Source: Diadema setosum (taxonomy: Eukaryota > Echinodermata > Echinoidea > Diadematoida > Diadematidae). Taken from it: 64,000 nt of DNA. A program made the position numbers and the translations under genes. The stretch lies in contig CM067062.1 of NCBI GenBank assembly GCA_033980235.1, forward strand, positions 18,692,301 through 18,756,300, in the 5' to 3' direction. This document shows positions 1-11,651 of the stretch, piece by piece. Numbering within the stretch: the first letter of the stretch is position 1; every line of letters begins with the position of its first letter. The notes beneath the pieces were generated by a model, which saw only the letters and a list, made by a program, of their open reading frames with translations, was not told the origin of the DNA and searched no databases.

Positions 1-2290
1 GAGATAACTATGGACTTGGCAGGAAAAGAGCAAACAAGAAAAGAGACATGGACTTACAAGATTTTGAGCTTTCCTCCGTGAAATTCTATATGTGGTCCAA
101 AGCTACTTAGGAATTTTTTTCCAGATAGGATTTAGTTCGTGAAATTAGTTTTTAACTTTGTTATTCCTATATTTTTTGTATTAGTGGAATAAAGGAAAAG
201 TTATTCACTTTTCAGTCAATGGTATATGTAGTGCTCTAGTTACATATTGTATTTTTTATGTCATTGATAATATATTTGTGTTTTTGAAACTTTTGAGTAG
301 GAAAGACGAGAGGGAAGTGGCAGCCATGCCGGTCGAATCTGTGAGATGTGGAAGTATTTTGCGCTATTTTTTTGATTTACAGCCACATTTGTAAAATGTA
401 CCATAAAAAGATTAATGTCTGTGCTTATTTCTGAGGAAAATGACACAATGGAAAATTCCAGTATAAGTCTGTAGCAGCCTAGATTGATTCCACAGTTGAA
501 GAAGGAACTTTATAAGTTGAAAACAATTCAGATTTTTTTTTTTAATTGTTACTAATAGGGGTGTGGATGCAAAGCGGGAAGATATAACTTTAGACTGAAT
601 GTTTTGTGTTTTATATTGTCAAGTGAATGTTGTGCTTTTGTAGAATGTCTGCATATTGCTCGCCCAGCTCCTATGATGTGAAATCATATGTGATTGTCCA
701 AATGATTAACAGAAAACAAAGCCAGGTATATATTTAATTCTTTTTGTTTGAAGCCCAGCTTAAATTCCCAGAGTATAAATCAGTTTGCATATATTATACG
801 TTATGAGCATTCAGAAATTTGTGATGAGTGTGGAACTTCAGGTAAATGGTTTGTAACGAGGAATTGACTGGAATCTGAAGACTTTGTGACCGATTTGTTT
901 GAAATTTTCGCAGGGAGAAGTGTTTCTTTCTTTCAACTGAGATTGTGTCAAAAATACCTGAATGGAATGGTTCTTTCGAGCCAAACCACTGCTGCCCACA
1001 AAATGAGAGGTATGTTTATCAGAGACTGTAGAAGGTGTATGTGATGCGAGGAGAAATTTGTAAATGATGTAGATTGCTTAGGGTCCTGGTATCCCAATTG
1101 AGATGTGGTAATCACAATCATGTAAAACATGCTTATTATCTATTCATTATTGTCAATATTAACATTGCATTTATCAAGGTATGGAACAATTTGAATATCT
1201 CTTTCTGCTTTTATTTTCAATTATTTCTGTATTGTTTGTTGTTATTTTTTTCCCCAACATGAGATTTATACATTGTGAACCTGTCGTGAACATGAGTTGG
1301 AAGAAGTGAAGAAGTATATTGATCGATCATTCCGGAGTAACTGTAGAGTCGACAGCTCGACGTAAGAAGATGGTTTGTTTTTTGGTGTATGTGTAGTAAA
1401 ATGGGAAAAGGTATGGACCAATGCTCGAACAGGAATCGAAATAGTGAATTTGATGGCACTTCCGGCAACACGCAATCAGCAATTAGACAGTTTTTACTTT
1501 TTAATTCTGAATTCAAATTACAACCCTGTTTTGTGCAGAAATGGCAGATAAAAAGCCAGCCCGGTGACATCTGGTTTAAATGTGGAGACTTTATGTCAAT
1601 ATTAGTGGCTTTCATGTTTTTAAAAGTACATTTATTTGACCCTATTTCTGTTACAGTTTCATAGCAGAGAATGGAAAACAGTAGCATGGAAAAAAAAAAT
1701 AAATTATGTGATCTTTGTGCAAAAAGGCTGGCAAGTGGGAAGGAAAACGAAGACAGCAAATGAGAAGAAAAAAAAAAGGAGTAAACTCAAAGAGATTAGA
1801 TAACCTTACAGAGACGATTATCATACAGTTTCTAATAACAGTACAGCGTTGGGATTACACGCAGTGTATCTGTTAAAGTGTGCATGTTCTTTTTTTCTTT
1901 CTTTCTTTTCATATTAGGGTTATTTGCAATAGTGGTTACAGATGGCCACTATTAATACACCCGCTGTTGTGTTGCCGATTTGTTTCTGGTGTACGAGATG
2001 TGTTCAAACCTTTTTACCCATGTAGACCATAACTTGCTGGCAACCCCCTCGAGAGAAATGTGTGTTTTCTTCTCTCCCCGTTTCACCTCCTCCTCCCCCT
2101 ACCGTTGTAATGTGAGGAGGGGAAGGGAGCGACAGTGGTACAAAATAAATGTGATGAACCCAGTAATTCAAACAATCTTGAGCTGTATACACTGTTTTGT
2201 CTTTAATTGTGTGTCCTGTGTATTGACATTCCTTATGTAATATGATTGAGAATCAAGCTACATCATGCACTCTTAGTATGTACAACATGT
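1..2290. other. AT-rich stretch without a recognised gene
   Basis: There are no simple repeats over 2 kb, and AATAAA motifs occur on the plus strand at 188-193 and 2144-2149. This could be the 3'UTR of a plus-strand gene ending before the window, but nothing proves it. A minus ORF of 180 codons (1217-1759) is rich in Ser, Leu, Phe and His and looks like an effect of T-rich strand skew. It has no motif I recognise. Confidence 0.3.
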
Positions 2291-2294
2291 GTGT

Positions 2295-2448
2295 AGTATG
2301 TTTGTGTATGTTTATATATATATATATATCGTACAATATATAGTAGGATGGAAGGCATTGCTTTATTAGTGACTTAGCTGGACAGTCTGTTTTGGCCGAA
2401 GCCTCGTCAGCAATCCTGTGTATACAGGTTAGTGTGTGTGTGTGTGTG

Positions 2449-2482
<34 letters not shown>

Positions 2483-2520
2483 CAGGTTGTATATACAAAT
2501 ATACATACACACACACATAT
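2295..2520. repeat. (TA)n and (TG)n(TA)n microsatellites
   Basis: Short (TA)n near 2311-2330, then a compound (TG)n(TA)n at about 2432-2482 with degenerate TA/CA flanks. The open frames here come from the repeat. Confidence 0.9.
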
Positions 2521-3010
2521 ATGACAAAGGATGTAAGAGGTAGATTATTTTGGATAAGCTTGTGTCAAAGTCTACTTCAATTTATATGTTTCAGTTTCAA
2601 TAGTTTATTAATTTCCATCATCACAAAGAAAAGAAAAGAAAAAGTTGACATAATCCAAAGTGATACAATTTTTTTTTTCATTTCTCTTACACTCGTCCGA
2701 TAAAGGATTTTTTCAATACAATATAAAGTATATTATACACGAATGATGTCGTAAAAAAGAAACAATGCACTTTGTCATGGCAACAAAAATAGTAAATAAT
2801 CACAATGATGGAAAACAGTGTTCCACTAAAAAAGCCACGCTTGTAAAACGTGGAACACTGGAACAAAACAACAACAGCACCAATTTGTTATACCAAATAG
2901 ACATAGAATATGTTGTACACACGGGTGAAACAGAAATTAAGGGAGGTATATGGGATAGAAATAAGCATGAATATGTGTATGTATATACATACATGTATGT
3001 GTTTATATAT

Positions 3011-3012
<2 letters not shown>

Positions 3013-3078
<66 letters not shown>

Positions 3079-3079
3079 T
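3013..3079. repeat. (TA)n microsatellite
   Basis: Nearly uninterrupted alternating T and A. It gives spurious Tyr-Ile ORFs on both strands. Confidence 0.95.
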
Positions 3080-4278
3080 ATACAATAGTTTTCACATTTA
3101 CTTGTGCTTGTGAGTTTCCACAGCTTTTCCATGTGAAAAAAAAATAGAGTAACAGTTAATCACGTTTATGTGTTTTGTGGAATATAAAATTTTGAAATTT
3201 TTAGTTGAGGGCATTGACTCGGGATGGATTCGGTGACTCATGTATTCGCTCAAAAATGTACCAATATTGAGAGAAAATTGTTCACGTTTACAGGGCTTCT
3301 GCATAAATTTACCTACCTTGTGATGTTGAAATGTGTCATTTCCCTCGGCCGTTCATCAGCCAAAGTATCCTGATATCTCCTGGTGTTCGTTAGCAAATAT
3401 TGCCATCCTGAAACATACGCGATGTAATATAATTATGTGATATTAGTTTCGTATTATACAGCACTGGGAAATATCCACACACCAACCAGTTCGACATGAT
3501 AGCGCAATCACTTGCATTTTATCGTCTTCACATACCACGTCTGAGCAAGAATTACACGCAGCGCTGTAATGCATGATGTTATTAACGGACTAGCGTGCAT
3601 GGAATTATGGGAAAATGAGATTATTTATCGTTTGAAAATTGGATTTAGAAATTCCTTCCCCATTACTGATTTAGTCAAAAATTGTTGGGTTCCGGATTGA
3701 TTGTGATGTGAAGTGAATGGAATTGAACGAATCCAAAACTCTGCATCATTCCCATACAGATTATATCTCTATACGATCATGCCTTGTTAAACGCATGTTG
3801 CCGTTCACGCTCTCTTTAAATACACCGTCCTCCGCTCATACGACAAGCACTTTTTGGCAGCATGTCAACAGGTTACTGTATAGAATATATGATTTTGATA
3901 CACTGAAGAAATGTGAAATAGCTATAGCTCTGACATATTCTTGTTAGTTAACGGAAAAACGAATACCTATTAGAAATCTTTTGAAATACCTTCATAAGTT
4001 TATCAATGAAAGATGATTAATAGATTTCTGTTGGGTTGGCGGGTCCTTTGATAGCTGCATCTGTTGAATTGCAAGAAAACTTACCAAATTTCTAACTAAA
4101 TGATTCGCTGAATGAATTCGTCATTCTTGCAAAGGTTCGCTGGTTTCAAGGATAATTTGTTTTCAAGTTTCTTTGGTTAGCACAACATTATTATCCTACG
4201 ATACCTACACTCCTTTTATAGCCTTCGTGCATAGAACATATAGAAATATTATATGATGTAATTGCAATGTGCATCATC

Positions 4279-4280
<2 letters not shown>
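3080..4280. other. Unassigned AT-rich DNA
   Basis: No repeat, conserved coding segment or RNA gene was recognised. A 76-codon plus ORF (3717-3947) has no identifiable motif. Confidence 0.4.
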
Positions 4281-4350
<70 letters not shown>

Positions 4351-4351
4351 T
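4281..4351. repeat. (TA)n microsatellite
   Basis: About 35 TA units, just upstream of the LINE relic. Confidence 0.95.
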
Positions 4352-4444
4352 TCGTAGTCGAATTCAGTCACGTAAATAATAACAACGGTTTGCTCAAGAT
4401 AAATAAGTAAATATAAATAAGATTAATAGATAAATAAATAAATA

Positions 4445-4835
4445 CAAAATTCAGCCGCAGGGCTTGTAACACGCAAAAGAAAGTCTGGACATAACTACTA
4501 TCCTTCGTAATCTCCATCTGTCGACGATAAGGGCTCATATCAAGTCTAAGGTTCTTACGCTTGTATTCAGATGTCTTTATGGAAATATCAATGCTGATCT
4601 CAGTGAACTCAATAAGCCATAATTATACATCAGCTCGGTCGTAATCTACATTCAAAGTAAAAGAATCTACTCTCTGAAATAAGTGTCCAATCGAAAACAT
4701 TTGCTTATATATGACTTTCAAAAATGGCACTAGCATTATGGAACAAATTTCCCCTAAACATTAGACATTACAGATTTTGATAAATTCTTATTCAAGTCTG
4801 TGTTAAAAGTTCATCTTTTTAATAATTGTTGATTA
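4445..4835 (+). pseudogene. CR1/L2-like LINE reverse transcriptase C-terminus, decayed
   Basis: Three successive frames carry pieces of the region after the reverse transcriptase palm in CR1/L2-like LINE ORF2 proteins. The first, from 4445, reads QNSAAGLVTRKRK. The second reads DITTILRNLHLSTIRAHIKSK and continues with VFRCLYGN and ADLSELNKP before a stop. The third, near 4726, reads ALALWNKFPLNIRH. Intact relatives read like QNAAARLV..RK, HITPVLRSLHWLPIRARI, FRALNGLAPAYLSELL and ALWNSLPLNIR. The frameshifts and stops show a dead copy. Only the 3' end of ORF2 is present, as expected for 5'-truncated retroposition. The exact clade (CR1, L2 or Rex1) cannot be fixed by eye. Confidence 0.75.
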
Positions 4836-5305
4836 TGCTAGTGATGCATGGCTGTTTATTTCTTTTAATGATTTATACTTTTATACTACAAAAAGAGACA
4901 CTCTTTTGGCATTATGTTTTTCTAAGAACTGAACATTATCGTTTTAAGATCCAGAAATCCAGTGAAATAACTTCACCATTTTTTTTTCTTCGATTTAGTA
5001 TCCTTTATTTCCCTTGGCTGATGCCCCCAATTTAAGGGCAAGAGTTCCCCTTATATCCAGTCAGAAGAGTTCTGTATTAGTTATACTAGAGACCTTGGAA
5101 TTATAAGTCTGTGGATTAAAGAGAAGACAACAAAAGGGAGATTAGTTTGTCGAGAAATACCGATTACCCATTATGCCACTGTCCCGATGAACACAGCATC
5201 TTAAGTGAAATAGCTTGTAGCTGCTGAAGTCCATGATTTTAGTCAGCTCATGATTTCTTTCAAATTAAGCGTTTTAGCTGTTTAACTGTTTTTCAGGGTG
5301 GTGTT

Positions 5306-5408
5306 CGTTATTCCGAAGGTTCGTCATTGCGAAGGTCCTTTAATCCGAAAATGAAAAGAAGATGTGTACTGGCGAATCTTATTTCTGAAACGAACCTTCG
5401 GAATAACG
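5306..5408. mobile_element. Small inverted-repeat element, TTCCGAAGGTTCG family
   Basis: A perfect 19-bp inverted repeat, CGTTATTCCGAAGGTTCGT at 5306-5324 and its complement at 5390-5408, bounds 103 bp with further TCCGAA and GCGAAGG motifs. A related, longer palindromic array lies at 42580-42847. Confidence 0.6.
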
Positions 5409-5628
5409 ATCTGTATTCACTTTTGCTTTCCTCCTAATGTTTGTTTTATTTCGATTACTTTTGTTGCTGTATGTTGCGCTTGAATGTGTGAGCCTTGAAA
5501 AGAAAGGAAGATTTTCTTCCCTTTTTTCACGTCTCTTTCAGTATAATATGATGGAATGATTTCAAACACGAGAACATCTTCCATGGAATCTCGATTCAAG
5601 ATGATATCATGCACTGATTTGTGCGTTT

Positions 5629-5673
5629 GTGTGTGTATATATATATACATGTATATATATATATATGTATATA

Positions 5674-5727
<54 letters not shown>

Positions 5728-5760
5728 TGTGTATGAGTGTGTGTGTGTGTGTGTGTGTGT
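5629..5760. repeat. Compound (TG)n(TA)n(TG)n microsatellite
   Basis: TG units, then a long interrupted (TA)n, then about 12 GT units. It gives spurious ORFs on both strands. Confidence 0.92.
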
Positions 5761-6499
5761 GGCCATTTTGTCACTTAACGCGGATGATAAATGGACGTTT
5801 GTGAAGTGTTCTGATGACGTGAGGTATGTATGGCAGGCAGCTAAAGTCTCTATCTCAACCTCTCTCTTTTCCATTTGCAACGTCCCTTCTGCGTTTATTT
5901 TTGGGGACACGAATGGGCAGCGGACATTCCTCGGACATTCCGACAAAGATTAGACGCGCCCGTTTTAGAAAGTTTTGGTGCCGTTCGGGGAGTCGGACAA
6001 TGAAGCAGAAGAAACAGAAATCTATCACTTGTGTCGTCTTTCGGGCAGCTAATATATTTCTCTCCCTTTATCTCTCTCTCCCCATCTCTTTTCTCTCCCT
6101 CTTTATTTTTTGTTGTTGTTGTTGTTGCTGTTATTTCCCTCTCCCTCTTTCTTTCCTTCTGCCACTGTACAATTTTTGTGGAGTCCCGTAGGACGCGGGA
6201 TCAGACGTTCCCCTGACAATGTAACACATGTTCACGGTCATGTAAAACTGCCTTGTATTAATCTTTACCGTTGAGGAATGCTCTGCGACCATTGTACTGC
6301 GCAGAACTATATCCCAAATGGTGCAAGGCATCTTTTCGCTGTTAGTGAGCATGTGGTGTGCTGGTATGTGTGTCGCAGCTTGCCTATATTATAGCAGAGA
6401 AGCAATATTGTGGATATTAATTCTCTCTAAGAAAATCTGTTTCTATTGAAAATTCACAGACGAAGGGGGAGAGAGAAAGACGAATGATTGTATGCAGAT

Positions 6500-6517
6500 A
6501 GATATAGACAGATGGAC

Positions 6518-6606
<89 letters not shown>

Positions 6607-6806
6607 TGAATAAATAGATGGATAGACAGATAGACAGAAAGAGAGACAGATAAATATAAATAGGTACAGTGAGAGTATAGATAGATAGACAGACAGAGAG
6701 TATAGATAGATGGACAGACAGAGAGTATAGATAGATAGGTAGATAGATAGATCGAGATAGATAAATAGATAGATAGGTAGATAATTAAGATAGATAGATA
6801 GGTAGG

Positions 6807-6845
<39 letters not shown>

Positions 6846-6915
6846 GTAGACAGATAGATAGGTTGGTAGATAGATAGATAGATAGATAGATAGGTAGATA
6901 GATAGATAGATAGAT
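6500..6915. repeat. Compound (TA)n(GA)n(GATA)n array
   Basis: (TA)n to 6564, (GA)n to about 6602, then about 300 bp of degenerate GATA/GACA units. The long minus-strand ORF of Ser-Ile-Tyr-Leu repeats is the translation of this array, not a protein gene. Confidence 0.93.
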
Positions 6916-7178
6916 TGAGCGAGGGTGAGGGAGATACAGGGGGAGAGAAAATGGAGAGACGGAGAAAGTACATTATTTCGTTTCTCTGTTTCTCTTTCGT
7001 GCTGTATATGCAGGTATAGATGCTGCTTCAGTTGATGGCAATTCCCGTATATTATGTACTCTACTAGTATTTCAGTTTCATTGACTTGTAATAAAATTGT
7101 TGTTATTGCTGTTGTTGTTGTTGTATTTGTCAGCAACTAGTATATCTTTAACTCGAGGATTGAGGTATGAATAATATT

Positions 7179-7222
7179 CATGCACCACTAAAGAGCATAA
7201 TTATGTTCTTTAGTGGTGCATG
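7179..7222. repeat. Near-perfect 44-bp palindrome
   Basis: The arm CATGCACCACTAAAGA (7179-7194) is repeated inverted at 7207-7222. The 12 bases between (GCATAATTATGT) continue the pairing except for one G/T mismatch, so there is no loop. Confidence 0.8.
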
Positions 7223-7485
7223 TATATCTTTAAATATTGTCATGTACACTGTGTATATTATACACACACACTGTGTCTGACACTCTTTTTGTACGGGACA
7301 CAGATGATTATGTTCGAAGACATACCGCCATCCCAATAAATTACTTTCCATATCTATGGTGGCTGTCAAATTATTAAGACAATGTCAATGTTGACGAAAG
7401 TACTCGTATTTGAGGGTGTAATATGCGGAGAAGTAAGAAATGCGAGAAACGTCCAGCTTGTCTTACCACACACACTTTATTGCCA

Positions 7486-10464
7486 ATAAAATACTGCCAA
7501 ACATAGAACACCCAATGTATAAAAAAATCTAATCTATAATAACAAATCACTCATACATTTCAATCTTTCTAATGACACTTTGTTCTAGTGAGGTTAGCCT
7601 CCTGGAAAAAAAACAAACAGACATGATCGAAATACACGGTGACTTTAGCGCAGAATGTTTATCATGCAAAGATGTGAAACTAGCTAATTCCACTCTCGGA
7701 GTGCGAGGGCGCTATATAGAGCGCAGAGCAGTGCGGTACTAGACGGCACTGGCGCAAAGACAATTTGAGCGATCGTACAGAAACATTCATTCGGAAAATA
7801 CTCATAACAAGCAAAAGGAGAAAACCCCTTGCCCAACACAAGTACACATACACACAGCACATACACACGCACACACTATCAGAAAAAATGCAGACACACA
7901 TTAATGATTTTATGACAGTCATTGTTCTTCTAAGCAGTTCGCTGATCACCTGACAACTGAGAACTGTGCCTGCAATGAAATGCGGACCTACTTTCAAAGG
8001 ACACAGTTCTCTTGCACTTTTTGTCCTGGAAAGCAAGTCCAAACATCATCCACATACGTACAGACACACACAAGACTCTCACACGTACACGTTCATCCAA
8101 AATGATTTTTACTTTTGCGGCTTCACTCTTCTTATACTCGAACAAGAAGTTGTGCTGCTCTTCCCTTTAGATGCAACGCTCAAGAAACCTTTATACCCAG
8201 CAGATAGATTATTCAAACATGGACCATTTCTCAGATACACGCAGAAAACCATACACGATAACATTGAAATCTATCGATTACGCATTTCCTTTCGAGAAGG
8301 AAGCTTTTGGAAAAAGCACGGCGCTTCTGAGAAGAACCGGAAGTCACTATCAGTGAACAGAAAATCAAACCGGCATCATTTGAATACAATTTTGACACTT
8401 GTGCGATAGATCCCTCTTCAAAGGAATCAGGATTTCTCAACCCAACACCTCTCACAGATGTTCACGTTATAACTTGCTTTTTCGAGTTTTCGCTGAGTTG
8501 TTTGAGAAATATTAACCGGGGTGAACGTATTGCTCGTGGATTCAAGAGTATTATTTTCAACTGCCGAAAAACGTAGTCACTTCGTGATGGGAATTGCATT
8601 CAGCACATGCTTCTTCGTCCCCATACCACCAATGTTTGATTTCGTCAATTCCATTCGACATGGCACCACTGACATCATATGAGTTTTATGGGAGATTCTG
8701 CAGAATATACTTGTGCTGTTATCAAGGTGGATTAATTATTTATTATCATCTCACGTTTAAATGCGTACATACGTTAGACGTTAATGACGAACGTGGTATA
8801 GCTCTAAAAACTAACAGGGGCTCTGAGGCCGGTATAGTATGACACACCAAGAAGATAATGTTTATCTCACCAGTTACACTGTCTGATAGACAGGTCAAAC
8901 GATGGGCTGAACGACTCGCGCACCTTACGGCATAGTGACTTGACATTGCTGAAAAAAATCCTGTGGTTCTAAGGCCAAATTCATTAAAAGCAAAATGATT
9001 AATGAAACTACACCATATCTGCATAGTAATGTTTCAAGGTTTGTTTGTTTGTTTGTTTGGGGTTTTTTTTGTCGTTCCTTACAGCTAAAGCGAAGGCATC
9101 GTGATTATCCAATGATTGCGGTTTGATCTACACTGTCAGCTCTATACTAACTCACACATCTGCGTTTCTGCAGTAGTATCACAATCATAAGTTATAAAGA
9201 ATGAATATTTTATACAAATGCGGTACCGTTATTACTCAAAAACTAAGATATATAAGCTTTTCTTTTCATTCACTAACGCTACCTTTCCAGGAAAATGCAG
9301 CAGTTATTAATGTATACATGCAACAGGAAAGCGGAAAAGGATTGTTCCTTTAAACGCTCAAATGCTTTCTAAACGAATGATAAACAATCATCATAATTCG
9401 TACCTCACTCATTTTGACATTATTTTTTACAGACAAATACAATACAACCAGAGAGTAGGACTACAAAATGTCATTAGAAAAGCGTAGGAATATACAATTC
9501 ATATAAATACAAGCCCTAGTATAGAGAACCATGCAAAAATTCGACGTGTATATACACAAACATGACAAAAATAGCACCTTTTACACAATGTAACACTTTT
9601 CTTTATAGTACATGGACCTACATTTAGTCCCATTAATGAATTGGCTTCTACTGAATTGTAACACGTGGGCTTGAAAGTCCCTGATATCCAAATGACTTCC
9701 ACTTTCTAATGGCATAGTGTCAAAATTAATACACAGATAAAACTCGGTCTTGTTTGGGCTGTTACCTGGCTTTTATAGATTTTCTAGGTTTCAGAACATG
9801 GAAAGATTCGGGGAAGAATACAGATTAGATACAACGACACCGCGCCGATCCGACGCACTTAATGCCTGCATTGTTTTCTTTTAAACAACAAAATGTTATC
9901 CGATTCAAGTACATCGGTGAAAGAATGACATCTCCCGTAATTCCCTGGAAGCACAGTCGAAACTTTTGTTGAAAAATGTTATTTCAAGACTATAACTATC
10001 TCAGGAAGCGATATCGCGCCATTTCTCTTCTGTCTGAATACGACAATGCTGAGAACAATGACCCGAAAATTTGCATACATCACAGAATCATAATTACGTT
10101 GTCACAAATTTAATAATCTAAACGGGTACAGTCAATGTTAGGAGACAAAATCAGTAGGCCTGTATCGTATGATCATTCACTGTGATTTCACACAAAGCGT
10201 ACAGATTAAATTCACGCTATCTTGAATATACAAAATCAATTTCGTCCCGACTGATGTTCTTATCGCTCTCAGCTAATAAGATATTGTCATCCACTACTGT
10301 ATATGATTTGAAGAAGGACAGCTGAACTCATCACATTACTGCCTATCTTAAGAACGAGTTCGGTTCTACATGCCTAAAGGGATTTTGTTAAGGTATATTT
10401 GTAGATAAAGAAGACTATCGCAGAATTGATATTAAAGAGGAAACGTAAATTAATGAGCGTACAA
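7486..10464 (-). other. Probable 3'UTR of the SBSPON-like gene
   Basis: Downstream of the stop codon, about 3 kb carries no simple repeats or recognisable elements, unlike both flanks. On the minus strand an AATAAA at 7491-7486 is followed at once by a GTGTGTGTG stretch, the usual layout of a cleavage site with a GU-rich downstream element. Another AATAAA lies at 8744-8739 and could give a shorter form. Transcription here is inferred, not shown. Confidence 0.35.
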
Positions 10465-10655
10465 CTAGATGAATATATAATCTGCACCCGTGTTGCATTT
10501 ACAGTTTTCTTCGGTGGATTGTTGTATCCATCTTCCCCGGCATCCCGGCACGTCGACCGCTGCGAACCTCGATTTCTCCTTCCTCACGCCTTCGCCGTGG
10601 CATTTGCCGTCCGTGCCGTAGGCTGGTCTGTTGCACTCAACACACACTGTCTTGG
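10465..10655 (-). CDS. SBSPON: SBSPON-like terminal coding exon (Cys-rich C-terminal module, stop)
   Basis: This 191-bp exon follows the acceptor TTTTCCATTGCAG. It encodes KTVCVECNRPAYG, KCHGEG, a short basic segment, PGCRGRWIQQ and ENCKCN, then ends GADYIFI and TAG at 10467-10465. Six cysteines and the terminal FI line up with the human SBSPON end (CVDC, CSGDG, CQGTW, CSC, FIFI). This C-terminal module is the most diagnostic part of the family. The exon is much richer in CpG than the flanking DNA. Confidence 0.92.
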
Positions 10656-11610
10656 CTGCAATGGAAAACGAGACGAGATTTAAAAAAAAAAATTATTTAA
10701 AAAAAAGATCCTGCAAAACAGACAAGTTGATGAAACATGAGGAATGTCGTTTATACAAGACAGAATTAGGATTTTCCCCCACCTTCTGCACTGTTCTGAC
10801 AAGTTTTCGCAATCAAAACAGCTTCATTTTCGCTATAATTATTCTTAATCATGTTAATTGCTGGAAACCATCTTCAACCGGTGCATTTACAAGACATTGT
10901 GTGTGAGTAACGACATTGTGTGAGCGTGTGTAAATTGGATTTCTTTGCCAAAAGGCTGAGCTATAAAGGGGGTTATGAAAATTGAATCCTATTATGGGCA
11001 ACAAACGAATAAACACACATATGCAAAATAAGCCTGCATGAGTAGTAAGAATCTAATTACGTCCATAATCAGCCATAGCAAAAACAGTTAAACTCACATG
11101 GCTTACTCTGATATACTCAAATCAAATCTTCAACTCAAATATTCCACGTCTCAAACCCTTGTCGAATTTGTTCACATTATATCCGACTTTTTTTCTTCAA
11201 AGATTTTCCATTCTATGACTCATCGTCTGCGTCTGCAACTTATAATCGATAGCCTTGAACGATGTCAGATTGTGTAAGCTTCATGATTTCTCGTGCAATT
11301 CATTCGCCGAAGTTTTTCTAAACGATGATTTTAGTGTTTTTTGTTGTTGCAATATTTTTATTCAGGTCAATTCTTCCGCGAGCGAGTCCTGTTGACATTG
11401 ACTTAGCCACGTCTCAACACCTCGCTCATTTTTAGATTATCGCAGATCACGCGCCCTGATGAATGAGTCTCGTCTCTTGATTGGTTCGCACCCCACCCCG
11501 GGGGTGACGCACACTAACTTGACCTGAATCGCTCAATCTATCCGTCTCTCCTTAACAATACGATTGATTGATATTGAAACACATTTCGGAAGACTGAAGG
11601 TGAGATTAAA

Positions 11611-11651
<41 letters not shown>

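Noticed and set aside
1217..1759. 180-codon minus ORF, the longest non-repeat frame near the window start
   Set aside because: Composition (Ser, Leu, Phe, His, Asn) follows from a T-rich strand with few stops. No motif, no splice context and no recognised family.
6417..7136. 239-codon minus ORF
   Set aside because: It is the translation of the (GA)n/(GATA)n/(TA)n array.
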